From: Eoetvoesiella caeni
GTDB taxonomy: Bacteria; Pseudomonadota; Gammaproteobacteria; Burkholderiales; Burkholderiaceae_B
Reading direction: 5' to 3'
DNA: 64,000 bases
NCBI RefSeq assembly: GCF_003315175.1
Contig: NZ_QNRQ01000001.1
Span: 124,001 to 188,000 of the forward strand
Under the pieces are notes generated by a model, which searched no databases, had not been told where the DNA came from, and saw only the letters and a program-made list of their open reading frames with translations. Shown piece by piece: positions 54,158 through 62,582 of this stretch. The first letter of the stretch is position 1. Every line of letters begins with the position of its first letter. The translations under genes and the position numbers were made by a program.

Positions 54158-54190
54158 GTTCATTTTTGAACTTACTGTTAATAATTTAAC
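54158..54190 (-). promoter_or_regulatory. Tandem palindromes in the monooxygenase promoter
   Basis: GTTCA-TTTT-TGAAC at 54158-54171 and GTTAA-TAAT-TTAAC at 54177-54190 share the design GTTnA-N4-TnAAC and have centres 19 bp apart, about two helical turns. They lie 34-66 bases before the start codon, overlapping the likely promoter. Confidence 0.65.
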
Positions 54191-54264
54191 GTACACAAGT
54201 GGACCGCGTCAAGTGGGTTTTTCGTTTTGGGCGTTGTGGGATTCTGAATTCTGAGATCCTAAGC

Positions 54265-54486
54265 GGCTGTTTTAGCTCCAGTAATTTTGCTCAGGTCGCT
54301 GCGGCCTCGGCTGCGCCGAGGCTACCCGCGCCAGCCGCCGTTTTCGGGCGCTCGCGAACTCACGCGAATGGGCAGCCACTGGCTGCCCATAAACGCCGCG
54401 CTCGAACACGCGCTCGCTTGCATCCCGAAAACGGCGGCTGGCGCGGCTTGCTCCAACTTCGCAAAATTACTGAAGCTAAAACAGCC
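54265..54486. repeat. 222-bp nested inverted repeat
   Basis: The outer arms are 54265-54290 and 54461-54486, 26 bp with one mismatch. Inner arms of 21 bp are perfect (54328-54348 with 54424-54444, carrying CAGCCGCCGTTTTCGGG). Two further hairpins lie inside: GCCTCGGC/GCCGAGGC at 54304-54322 and ATGGGCAGCC/GGCTGCCCAT at 54368-54390. It may be a miniature mobile element or the processed 3' end of purF mRNA. It has no open frame of note. Confidence 0.85.
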
Positions 54487-54579
54487 TGGCGATGAAGTGA
54501 ACGCCACAGCCCGGCAATGAAGCGGGCTCTAACAGTTGCCCATTTCTCTAGAAAGCGGCCCTATTCAGCTGATGGCAAG

Positions 54580-56067
54580 TTACGCATCATCGTCGGATAT
54601 CGAAGCCGCCTGGTTGCCCCGCGTGCTACCCAGGCGTTCAAGATACGCCGCATCAATATCCCCGGTCACATACCGCCCATTGAAGCAGGACGACTCGAAC
54701 TGAGTAATACCCGGATTAAGATCGCGGATCGAACTTTCAAGGTCCTCGAGGTCCTGATACACCAGGCCGGCAGCGCCGATCGCCCGCGCCACCTCATTCG
54801 TATCGCGCCCAGTCGCGATCAGCTCCGCCTGCGTCGGCATATCAATACCGTACACATTCGGAAAACGCACAGGAGGCGCCGCCGAAGCAAAAAACACCTT
54901 GTTTGCGCCCGCGCTTATCGCCATCTCGACAATCTGCTGGCTGGTCGTGCCGCGCACAATAGAATCGTCCACCAACAAGACATTCTTGCCGCGGAATTCC
55001 ATATCGATGGCGCTGAGCTTCTGGCGCACCGACTTCTTGCGCACCGCCTGCCCCGGCATAATGAAAGTGCGACCAACATACCGGTTTTTGATGAAACCTT
55101 CCCGGTAATTCAAGCCCAGGCGCGAAGCCAGCTGCATCGCCGAAGGCCGTGACGAATCGGGAATCGGCATGACCACGTCGATCTCGCCCAGGCGCAAGTT
55201 CTTCGCCACCTTGTCGGCCAGATATTCGCCCATATTCAGGCGCGCATCGTATATGGAAACGCCGTCCATCAAGGAGTCGGGCCGCGCAAAATAAACGTAC
55301 TCGAACACACAGGGCGTAAAAATGGGGTTCTCGGCGCACTGGCGGCTGGACACATTGCCGTCCAGGTCGATAAGCAACGCCTCGCCGGGCGCAATGTCGC
55401 GCACGAAGGTATAGCCGCAACCCGTCAAAGCCACAGACTCTGAAGCCACCATCCACTCAACCCCATTGTCGGTGGCCAGGGACCCCAGGCACAAAGGCCG
55501 GATGCCATAGGGGTCGCGAAATGCAACCATGCCGAAACTGGCAATCTGGGCAATTACCGCATAAGCGCCCTTGGTGCGCCGGTGCACTGCCGAGACCGCG
55601 TTAAACACAGCATTTTCGTCGAGCGAAACACCGCTGGAGGCCAATTGCAGTTCGTGCGCAAAAACGTTCAACAAGACTTCCGAATCGGAGTTGGTATTGA
55701 TGTGGCGCCGGTCGATACGGAACAGTTCTTCGCGCAGCTCGCGCCAGTTCGTCAGGTTGCCGTTATGCACAAAAGTGATGCCGAACGGCGCATTGACGTA
55801 AAACGGCTGGGCCTCGTCAACGCTGTCGCTGGAACCCGCCGTGGGATAGCGTACCTGCCCCAGGCCACTGGTGCCGGGCAAGGCGCGCATGTTGCGCGTG
55901 CGGAATACATCGCGCACCAGGCCATGTGCCTTGTACATATTGAAAAACTGGTCATGCGAAGTGGCTATGCCCGCCGCATCCTGCCCGCGATGCTGCAACA
56001 ACAATAGGCTATCGTAAATAGCCTGATTAGCGGGGCTGCGTGCCGCGACCCCTACAATTCCACACAT
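54580..56067 (-). CDS. purF: Amidophosphoribosyltransferase
   Basis: First committed step of purine synthesis, making phosphoribosylamine from PRPP and glutamine. The 495-residue protein starts MCGIVGVAARSP, where Cys2 becomes the N-terminal nucleophile of the glutaminase domain. LLLQHRGQDAAGI and the PRPP loop VLLVDDSIVRGTTSQQIVEM are present. It lies 21 bases after cvpA, the usual order. Confidence 0.96.
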   Translation of the reverse strand: MCGIVGVAARSPANQAIYDSLLLLQHRGQDAAGIATSHDQFFNMYKAHGLVRDVFRTRNMRALPGTSGLGQVRYPTAGSSDSVDEAQPFYVNAPFGITFVHNGNLTNWRELREELFRIDRRHINTNSDSEVLLNVFAHELQLASSGVSLDENAVFNAVSAVHRRTKGAYAVIAQIASFGMVAFRDPYGIRPLCLGSLATDNGVEWMVASESVALTGCGYTFVRDIAPGEALLIDLDGNVSSRQCAENPIFTPCVFEYVYFARPDSLMDGVSIYDARLNMGEYLADKVAKNLRLGEIDVVMPIPDSSRPSAMQLASRLGLNYREGFIKNRYVGRTFIMPGQAVRKKSVRQKLSAIDMEFRGKNVLLVDDSIVRGTTSQQIVEMAISAGANKVFFASAAPPVRFPNVYGIDMPTQAELIATGRDTNEVARAIGAAGLVYQDLEDLESSIRDLNPGITQFESSCFNGRYVTGDIDAAYLERLGSTRGNQAASISDDDA

Positions 56068-56088
56068 TGTTTTTTCCTGTTAAAGCAA

Positions 56089-56577
56089 TCAGTACGGCAA
56101 CCAAGATGCCAGAGACGGAGGCAGCAGTTGCTTTATCTGCTGCACCCCTTTTACGGCGGCGGGCGACAAGCGCGCTTCGCTCCACCAGGGTTCTTTAGGA
56201 AGTTCGGTATAGCCGGCCAGCGCTACCAGAACCAGGACGATAAGCAGTCCCCGCAATAATCCGAACAACGCTCCAAGGCCATGATCGGCCGGCGTCAGGC
56301 CGGTTCTCTGGATCAGGGTAGCCAAAGTAATATTAACCAGTCCCACCAGCAAAAGCACTGCAATAAATACCGCCGCATAAGCGGCGGCGGTACGGAGCAA
56401 GTCGTTTTCTATGTAGGCTGACAGCCAGGTGGAGGTTCTGGGCCCCCACCAGATGGCCGCGGTAAACGCCACCAAATACGCAACCAACGACAGCAATTCC
56501 TTGACCAGGCCGCGCAGCAGGCCCAGAAAGGCCGACACGCACAGGATGGCCAGAACGATGTAGTCGAAGCTGGTCAC
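56089..56577 (-). CDS. cvpA: CvpA-family membrane protein
   Basis: Inner-membrane protein of 162 residues with about four hydrophobic helices, required for colicin V production in E. coli and linked to envelope homeostasis. The start MTSFDYIVLAILCVSAFLG, then LRGLVKELLSLVAYLVAF and GLGALFGLLRGLLI, match the family. The start codon is GTG, overlapping the dedD stop as GTGA, so it depends on coupling. It precedes purF. Confidence 0.92.
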   Translation of the reverse strand: MTSFDYIVLAILCVSAFLGLLRGLVKELLSLVAYLVAFTAAIWWGPRTSTWLSAYIENDLLRTAAAYAAVFIAVLLLVGLVNITLATLIQRTGLTPADHGLGALFGLLRGLLIVLVLVALAGYTELPKEPWWSEARLSPAAVKGVQQIKQLLPPSLASWLPY

Positions 56578-57392
56578 TTGCTGGAGATGAAGCCGTTCTC
56601 GTAGCCCAACGCTCGCAAGCGTGTTTGAGCCGCCTGGGCGGCATCGCGCGTAGGGAAAGGACCGACACGCAAGCGATAAGTCGATTTTCCGCCGGATGTG
56701 GATGTCTCGACGTAGGCATTGCTGACGCCCGCGGCGGCCAATTTTTCACGCCGGGCCTGTGCGTCTTTTTCAACGGTATAAGCAGCAATCTGCAAAACGA
56801 AATTACCCTTGGCTGTGGCCGCTGGCTCGGCCTTTTTGGCGGGCTTGCGCCCTTCGAGCAAGGCAATGGCTACCGAACCGTCGTCCGTGCGCTCTGTGGT
56901 TTTGGGCGGCTCTTTGTGCGCCGGCTTCTCAGCCGCCTTGGCTTTGGCGGCATCGTGGGCGGCTCGGGTTTCGGCCGCGGCCTTGGCTTCTGCCGCAGCT
57001 TTGCTCTCGGCCTCGGGCGTCAGTTTGACTGGTTCGGCAACTTGCGGCTCGGGCGCCGGCTGGGCGGGTTCGGAATCGGGAACCGGCAAGGTATCTTCTG
57101 TAACCGGTCCGGTTGCCGCGCCTTCAGGCGCTACCGCTGCGACACCAGGCGCGGGCAGCGGAGGAATTGCCGGCACCACAAGCGGTGTGGACTGTTCTTC
57201 GGGCGGCGAGGTATTGATCAGCATGGGCACTACAATGACTGCCGCGATGACCAGCGCCAGCGCGCCGATAAGGCGTCTGCGGGCGCGGCTGCGCATTTCG
57301 TCGGCCTGCGCCTCGCTGGACATGGATGAACGCGCCCGCGAACGCTGCTGATCAGCACCCGTCGCGGACTCTTTACGAGAAAACAATCCCAT
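56574..57392 (-). CDS. dedD: SPOR-domain protein DedD
   Basis: Division-associated inner-membrane protein, 272 residues. It has a short cytoplasmic head, one membrane helix (LIGALALVIAAVIVVPML, about 41-58), a long Ala/Pro/Glu/Lys linker and a C-terminal SPOR domain (about 195-270, FVLQIAAYTVEKDAQARREK) that binds denuded septal peptidoglycan. folC lies upstream and cvpA is coupled downstream. Confidence 0.9.
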   Translation of the reverse strand: MGLFSRKESATGADQQRSRARSSMSSEAQADEMRSRARRRLIGALALVIAAVIVVPMLINTSPPEEQSTPLVVPAIPPLPAPGVAAVAPEGAATGPVTEDTLPVPDSEPAQPAPEPQVAEPVKLTPEAESKAAAEAKAAAETRAAHDAAKAKAAEKPAHKEPPKTTERTDDGSVAIALLEGRKPAKKAEPAATAKGNFVLQIAAYTVEKDAQARREKLAAAGVSNAYVETSTSGGKSTYRLRVGPFPTRDAAQAAQTRLRALGYENGFISSK

Positions 57393-57445
57393 GCGGCAAC
57401 CCTTGTTGGCTGTGGGCCGGCTTGCGCCGCCTCGACAGACATTCG

Positions 57446-58807
57446 TTAATCTTTACGTCGTAGCTCTTCAAGTACAGGACCAACCGTAGAAAACGAGCCA
57501 AACACAAGAATTCTATCATTGTCGGACGCCTGTTTTCGCGCCTCGGTAAAGGCTTGAACCGGATTATCAAAACTTGCAACAGTTATGGAGTCCGTGTTGT
57601 GGGACGGCGGCTGGCCGGCGATGACCGGGCGCACGCCTGGCGCCTTTGCGCTTGGGGACGCTTGATGCACCATGGCGCTTACCTTTGCTGCAAGTTCGCT
57701 GCCGCTTAAACCGCGTGGCCCGGCCGTACCGGCGCAATACCAATGATCTACCCGCGTAAGAAGCTTGCCGACCGTGCTGGCAACGTCTTTATCGCCCAGC
57801 ATACCCACAACCGCGTGGGTGTATGGGTAAAACCCCATGCCGTCCAGGTTTTGCGCCAATGCGGCGGTGGCGTGCGGATTATGCGCGACGTCCAGCACTA
57901 CCAGCGGGTTGCCCGGCAGGATCTGCAGCCGTCCGGGCAAGGAGACCTGGGACAAACCCAGCCGGACTGCCTGCTGGGGGATGGCGATGCGGTCTTCCAG
58001 GGCTTCCAGGGCCGCCAGTGCGGCGCTTGCATTAAGCAGTTGATTGGCGCCCCGCAGAGCCGGATAGGCCAGGCCCGCGCGGCGCCGCGAACGCCCGCCA
58101 TATGCCCATTGCTGTCGGTCGCCCGAATAATTGAAGTCTTTGCCGAACAGCCATAAGTCGACGCCGATCTCGCGCGCATAGGCCAGCAAGGTGTCAGGCG
58201 GCATTGGATCGGCGCAAATGGCCGGACGCCCCGGGCGGAAAATATGGGCTTTTTCGAATGCGATTTTTTCGCGCGTATCGCCCAGCCATTCTGCGTGGTC
58301 GATGTCGATGCTGGTCACGATGGAACAATCGGCGTCGACGATATTGACGGCGTCCAGCCGACCTCCCATGCCCACTTCCAGAACGGCAACTTCCAGTCCC
58401 TGCTGCTCGAACAGGCGCAGGGCGGCCAAGGTCGAGAACTCAAAATAAGTCAGCGAAATATCGCCGCGCGCTTGCTCGATACTGTGGAACTGTTCAACGA
58501 TCTGCGCGTCAGTGGCGATTTCGCCATTGACGCGGATGCGTTCGTTGTAGTCAATAAGATGCGGCGAGGTATACATGCCTGTGCGATATCCCGCCGCCAG
58601 CAGCACCGCCTCGAGCATGGCGCAAGTGGAGCCCTTGCCGTTGGTGCCGCCTACGGTAATGGCGACGAACGGATGAGTAAGGCCTAAGGTTCGCGCAACG
58701 GCCCTTACTCGGTCCAGCCCAAGGTCGATGGCCTTGGGATGCAGGGTTTCAAGATAGCCCAGCCATTGGGCAAGGCTGGACAACTGGTTGGGTTTTGGAA
58801 GAGACAT
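57446..58807 (-). CDS. folC: Bifunctional dihydrofolate/folylpolyglutamate synthase
   Basis: Adds glutamate to dihydropteroate and folates in the cytoplasm. The 453-residue protein has the Mur-ligase P-loop VGGTNGKGSTCAMLE, the YTSPHL motif, EVGMGGRLDAVN and VLDVAHNPHA. ATG 58807 gives the conserved start; the earlier frame is non-conserved. Its order folC-dedD-cvpA-purF is conserved in beta- and gammaproteobacteria. Confidence 0.95.
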   Translation of the reverse strand: MSLPKPNQLSSLAQWLGYLETLHPKAIDLGLDRVRAVARTLGLTHPFVAITVGGTNGKGSTCAMLEAVLLAAGYRTGMYTSPHLIDYNERIRVNGEIATDAQIVEQFHSIEQARGDISLTYFEFSTLAALRLFEQQGLEVAVLEVGMGGRLDAVNIVDADCSIVTSIDIDHAEWLGDTREKIAFEKAHIFRPGRPAICADPMPPDTLLAYAREIGVDLWLFGKDFNYSGDRQQWAYGGRSRRRAGLAYPALRGANQLLNASAALAALEALEDRIAIPQQAVRLGLSQVSLPGRLQILPGNPLVVLDVAHNPHATAALAQNLDGMGFYPYTHAVVGMLGDKDVASTVGKLLTRVDHWYCAGTAGPRGLSGSELAAKVSAMVHQASPSAKAPGVRPVIAGQPPSHNTDSITVASFDNPVQAFTEARKQASDNDRILVFGSFSTVGPVLEELRRKD

Positions 58808-58918
58808 AATGACTTGCAAACAGGCCGGCTGCGCGAGCCTATGGATCAACGAGCGAACCTGGCTGGCGCAACGGCCGGACAGGCGGCATGCCGCGTGAGC
58901 GCGCCGCCCAGATAAATA

Positions 58919-58942
58919 GCCGATGCCCATTCAGGCATCGGC
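58919..58942 (-). terminator. Terminator downstream of lpdA
   Basis: GCCGATGCC and its complement form a perfect 9-bp stem with a 6-base loop, followed on the minus strand by TATTTATCT. It lies about 110 bases after the lpdA stop. The rest of this 247-base gap before folC shows nothing further. Confidence 0.75.
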
Positions 58943-59054
58943 TTCCAGGCGCTATTTTAAACCCTATTGGACGGCCTTGCCCGGAATGGCGGCAAGAGCC
59001 GAAAGAGCAAGGGCGCACGCTGCGCGGCGTATACCCATGCCAGTCCCGGCAGAA

Positions 59055-60842
59055 CTATTTACGCCTTGCCGGAGGCAGGTCGGTGCAACTGCCTTCTGCC
59101 ACTTCGGCCGCCATGCCGATGGACTCGCCCAAGGTCGGATGCGGATGTATGGTCTTCCCGATATCCACCGCGTCGGCGCCCATTTCTATGGCCAAGGCCA
59201 CTTCGCTGATCAGATCGCCCGCATGCGTGCCGACGATGCCGCCGCCCACAATACGGTGGGTTTGCGCATCGAACAAAAGCTTGGTGAAGCCTTCGTCGCG
59301 GCCGTTGGCAATGGCGCGTCCCGAAGCCGCCCAGGGGAACAATCCCTTTTCAATGGCAATGCCCTCTTTCTTGGCCTCTTCTTCGGTAAGACCCACCCAT
59401 GCTACTTCGGGGTCGGTGTAGGCAACGGAAGGAATCACGCGCGCATCGAAATAACTTTTCTGCCCCGCAATGACTTCAGCGGCAACATGCGCCTCGTGCA
59501 CTGCCTTGTGGGCCAGCATGGGCTGCCCGACAATATCGCCGATGGCGAAGATATGCGGCACATTGGTGCGCATTTGATTGTCCACATTTATGAAGCCGCG
59601 TTCAGTTACCGCAACGCCCGCCTTTTCGGCAGCCAGCTTGTTGCCGTTGGGGCTGCGGCCTACGGCCTGCAAGACCAGGTCGTAGCGCTGCGCTTCTTTG
59701 GGCGCGTTCTTGCCTTCAAAGCTCACCCAAATGCCATCGTCCCGGGCCTCGGCGCCGACGGTCTTGGTATCGAGCATGATACGGTCGAACCGGCGTTCGT
59801 TCATTTTTTGCCAGACCTTGACCAGGTCGCGGTCGGCGCCCTGCATCAGGCCGCCCAGCATTTCAACGACATCGAGCCTGGCGCCCAAAGCGGAATAAAC
59901 CGTACCCATTTCCAGACCGATAATGCCGCCGCCCACCAGCAGCATTTTTTGCGGAATAGAGGCCAGTTGCAAGGCGCCGGTAGAGTCGACGATGCGTGGA
60001 TCGTCAGGCAGGAACGGCAATTTCACCGACTGGCTGCCTGCCGCGATAATGGCCGATTTGAACTGGATGGTCTGGGTTTTGCCGCCCTCCATCTGCACCG
60101 ACAAATGATTAGGGCCGGCAAACTGCCCGACCCCCGTCACCACGGTAACCTTGCGCGCCTTGGCCATGCCCGCCAGCCCGCCGGTGAGCTTTCCGACCAC
60201 GCTGTCTTTATAGCCGCGCAAGGCGTCCAGATTGATGCTTGGCGCACCGAACGAAATACCGTGAGCCGCCAGGGACTGGGCCTCTTCGGCCACGGCCATC
60301 GTATGCAGCAGGGCTTTGGAGGGAATGCAGCCCACATTCAGGCATACGCCGCCCAGAGTCGCGTAACGCTCGACCAGCACCACATTGAGGCCCAGGTCGG
60401 CCGCGCGGAACGCGGCGGAATAGCCGCCCGGCCCGGCGCCCAGTACCAGGACATCGTATTGGGCGTCTGCCTGGCCGGAGAACTGGGCCGGCTGGGGCGC
60501 CGCAGCCGCCGGCGCAACAGCGGAGGCCGGAGCGTTTGAGGCAGCGGGAGCGGCGGCGCTTGCAGCCGGCGCGGGCTTGGCCGGCGCCTGTGCGGGTGAA
60601 TCGGCCGCCGCGTCCAGCTGCACAATGACCTTGCCCTGGGCGACTTTGTCGCCGACCTTGACCAGCACGGCCTTGACCACCCCGCCCTGCTGCGCGGGAA
60701 TTTCCATGGAGGCTTTGTCGGACTCGACGGTAATGAGGCTTTGCTCGGCCTTGATGGTGTCGCCTGGCGCAACCAGGATTTCAATAACTTCGACTTCGGC
60801 AAAATCGCCAATATCGGGCACTTGCAAGTCAACCGTGCTCAT
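59055..60842 (-). CDS. lpdA: Dihydrolipoamide dehydrogenase with N-terminal lipoyl domain
   Basis: E3 of the pyruvate dehydrogenase complex. The 595-residue protein has a lipoyl domain (1-77, [10 protein letters not shown] with the lipoyl Lys), an Ala/Pro linker, then the flavoprotein: FAD loop GAGPGGYSAAFRA, redox disulfide CLNVGCIPSK, NAD loop VGGGIIGLEMG, and TIHPHPTLGES with the catalytic His. This fusion is common in betaproteobacteria. It is 9 bases after aceF. Confidence 0.96.
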   Translation of the reverse strand: MSTVDLQVPDIGDFAEVEVIEILVAPGDTIKAEQSLITVESDKASMEIPAQQGGVVKAVLVKVGDKVAQGKVIVQLDAAADSPAQAPAKPAPAASAAAPAASNAPASAVAPAAAAPQPAQFSGQADAQYDVLVLGAGPGGYSAAFRAADLGLNVVLVERYATLGGVCLNVGCIPSKALLHTMAVAEEAQSLAAHGISFGAPSINLDALRGYKDSVVGKLTGGLAGMAKARKVTVVTGVGQFAGPNHLSVQMEGGKTQTIQFKSAIIAAGSQSVKLPFLPDDPRIVDSTGALQLASIPQKMLLVGGGIIGLEMGTVYSALGARLDVVEMLGGLMQGADRDLVKVWQKMNERRFDRIMLDTKTVGAEARDDGIWVSFEGKNAPKEAQRYDLVLQAVGRSPNGNKLAAEKAGVAVTERGFINVDNQMRTNVPHIFAIGDIVGQPMLAHKAVHEAHVAAEVIAGQKSYFDARVIPSVAYTDPEVAWVGLTEEEAKKEGIAIEKGLFPWAASGRAIANGRDEGFTKLLFDAQTHRIVGGGIVGTHAGDLISEVALAIEMGADAVDIGKTIHPHPTLGESIGMAAEVAEGSCTDLPPARRK

Positions 60843-60851
60843 AGTGGCTCC

Positions 60852-62567
60852 TTATAGCGCAATGCGGCGGAAGTCGGCCAGCAGCGCCGACAGATAGGCG
60901 TTGAACCGGGCCGCCGACGCCCCGTCGATAACCCGATGGTCATAAGACAGCGACAACGGCAGCATAAGGCGCGGCTGGAATGCCTTGCCGTCCCAGACCG
61001 GTTGGTGAGCCGAGCGCGACACGCCCAAAATGGCAACCTCGGGCGCATTGATGATAGGCGTGAACGAGGTGCCGCCTATGCCGCCCAAGGACGAAATAGA
61101 GAAGCAGCCGCCTTGCATCTGGGCCGGCGACAACTTGCCGTCGCGCGCCTGCCTGGCCAGCTCGGAGGTTTCGCTGGCCAATTCAAATATGCCTTTTTTA
61201 TCGGCATCGCGTATGACCGGCACAACCAGGCCGTTGGGTGTATCGGCCGCGAACCCAACGTTGAAATACTGCTTCAGGACAAGGTTGTCGCCGTCGAGCG
61301 AAGCATTGAAGTCGGGGAATTTTTTAAGCGCGGCAACCACCGCCTTGATGATAAAGGCCAGCATCGTGACCTTGGTGCCGGACTTCTGGTTTTCCTGGTT
61401 CAGCTCGACCCGGAAGGCTTCAAGATCAGTAATGTCGGCCAAGTCGTTGTTGGTGACGTGCGGAATCATCACCCAGTTGCGATGCAAATTGGCGCCGGAT
61501 ATTTTCTTGATGCGCGACAGGGGCTTGGCTTCGATCGGGCCGAACTTGGCGAAATCGACCTTGGGCCAATCCAGCACCGACAGGCCGCCGCCCGCCGCAG
61601 CCGTGGATCCGCCGCCGGACACACCACCCGCCACTGCCTGCTTGACGTAGCCGCGCACATCGTCGGCAACGATGCGGCCGTTTCTGCCGCTGCCTACGAC
61701 ACGGGTCAGGTCGACACCCAGTTCGCGTGCGAATTTTCGCACTGAAGGCGAAGCATGCGGCAGATTGCGCTTGGGCGCCGCATCGAATTCGGCGGTTGGC
61801 GAAGGATGCACCACGGGTTCCGATGCGAGGGCCCCGTTCTGGTCGGCGGCCGGCGCCGCAGAACCCGCCGAAGCCGCTGCCGGAGCCTGTGCCGGAGCTG
61901 CAGACGGAGCCGGGCTTGCCGCCGGAGCCGCGGCCTGCCCGCCGGAGGCTTCCAGTTCCAGGATGAACGAACCCTGGTTGATCTTGTCGCCGACCTTTAC
62001 ATGGACGGCCTTGACCACCCCCGCCTGGGGCGATGGGATTTCCATCGAGGCCTTGTCGGACTCGACGGTGATAAGGCTTTGTTCAGCCTTGACCGTATCG
62101 CCCACCGCGACCAGGACCTCGATGACTTCGACTTCGTTGAAGTCGCCGATGTCAGGAACTTCGACCTTGACTGAGCCGCCGGCTTGGGCCGCCGCGGGCG
62201 CAGCCGGAGGCGCGGCTTCAGGCGTATTTGCCGCGGCAGCCGGTGCTGCGGCTGCCGGTGCCGCCGCGGGCTGGGCGGACGCTTGCGGCGCAGCAGGCGT
62301 GGCGGCCTTGGCCGGCTGAGCGGCTTCAGCCGATTCCAGCTCAAGAATGATGGATCCTTCCTTGATCTTGTCGCCGACCTTGACCTTCACGGACTTGACG
62401 ACGCCCGCACCCGGCGACGGGATTTCCATCGAGGCCTTGTCGGACTCGACGGTAATGAGGCTTTGTTCGGCCTTGACCGTATCGCCCGGCGCCACAAGGA
62501 CTTCGATGACTTCAACTTCGCTAAAGTCGCCAATATCAGGAACTTTAACTTCGACAGCATTGCTCAT
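60852..62567 (-). CDS. aceF: Pyruvate dehydrogenase E2, dihydrolipoyl acetyltransferase
   Basis: Core of the complex; transfers acetyl from lipoamide to CoA. The 571-residue protein has two lipoyl domains (about 5-78 and 130-205, each with [10 protein letters not shown]), Ala/Pro-rich linkers, a peripheral-subunit-binding domain ([20 protein letters not shown]) and a catalytic domain with [12 protein letters not shown] near the end. The DNA of the two lipoyl domains is very similar (near 62037-62105 and 62419-62489). It lies 15 bases after aceE. Confidence 0.96.
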   Translation of the reverse strand: MSNAVEVKVPDIGDFSEVEVIEVLVAPGDTVKAEQSLITVESDKASMEIPSPGAGVVKSVKVKVGDKIKEGSIILELESAEAAQPAKAATPAAPQASAQPAAAPAAAAPAAAANTPEAAPPAAPAAAQAGGSVKVEVPDIGDFNEVEVIEVLVAVGDTVKAEQSLITVESDKASMEIPSPQAGVVKAVHVKVGDKINQGSFILELEASGGQAAAPAASPAPSAAPAQAPAAASAGSAAPAADQNGALASEPVVHPSPTAEFDAAPKRNLPHASPSVRKFARELGVDLTRVVGSGRNGRIVADDVRGYVKQAVAGGVSGGGSTAAAGGGLSVLDWPKVDFAKFGPIEAKPLSRIKKISGANLHRNWVMIPHVTNNDLADITDLEAFRVELNQENQKSGTKVTMLAFIIKAVVAALKKFPDFNASLDGDNLVLKQYFNVGFAADTPNGLVVPVIRDADKKGIFELASETSELARQARDGKLSPAQMQGGCFSISSLGGIGGTSFTPIINAPEVAILGVSRSAHQPVWDGKAFQPRLMLPLSLSYDHRVIDGASAARFNAYLSALLADFRRIAL

Positions 62568-62582
62568 AGTGTCTCCCCCCGA

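Larger units (their letters stand above)
54125..54579. other. 455-base gap between monooxygenase and purF
   Basis: No coding sequence is evident. It holds the promoter and operator palindromes of the monooxygenase gene and, on the purF side, a long nested inverted repeat, both listed separately. Confidence 0.7.

Noticed and set aside
58923-60539. 538-codon plus-strand frame
   Set aside because: It lies opposite lpdA and shows no motif; lpdA is unquestionable.
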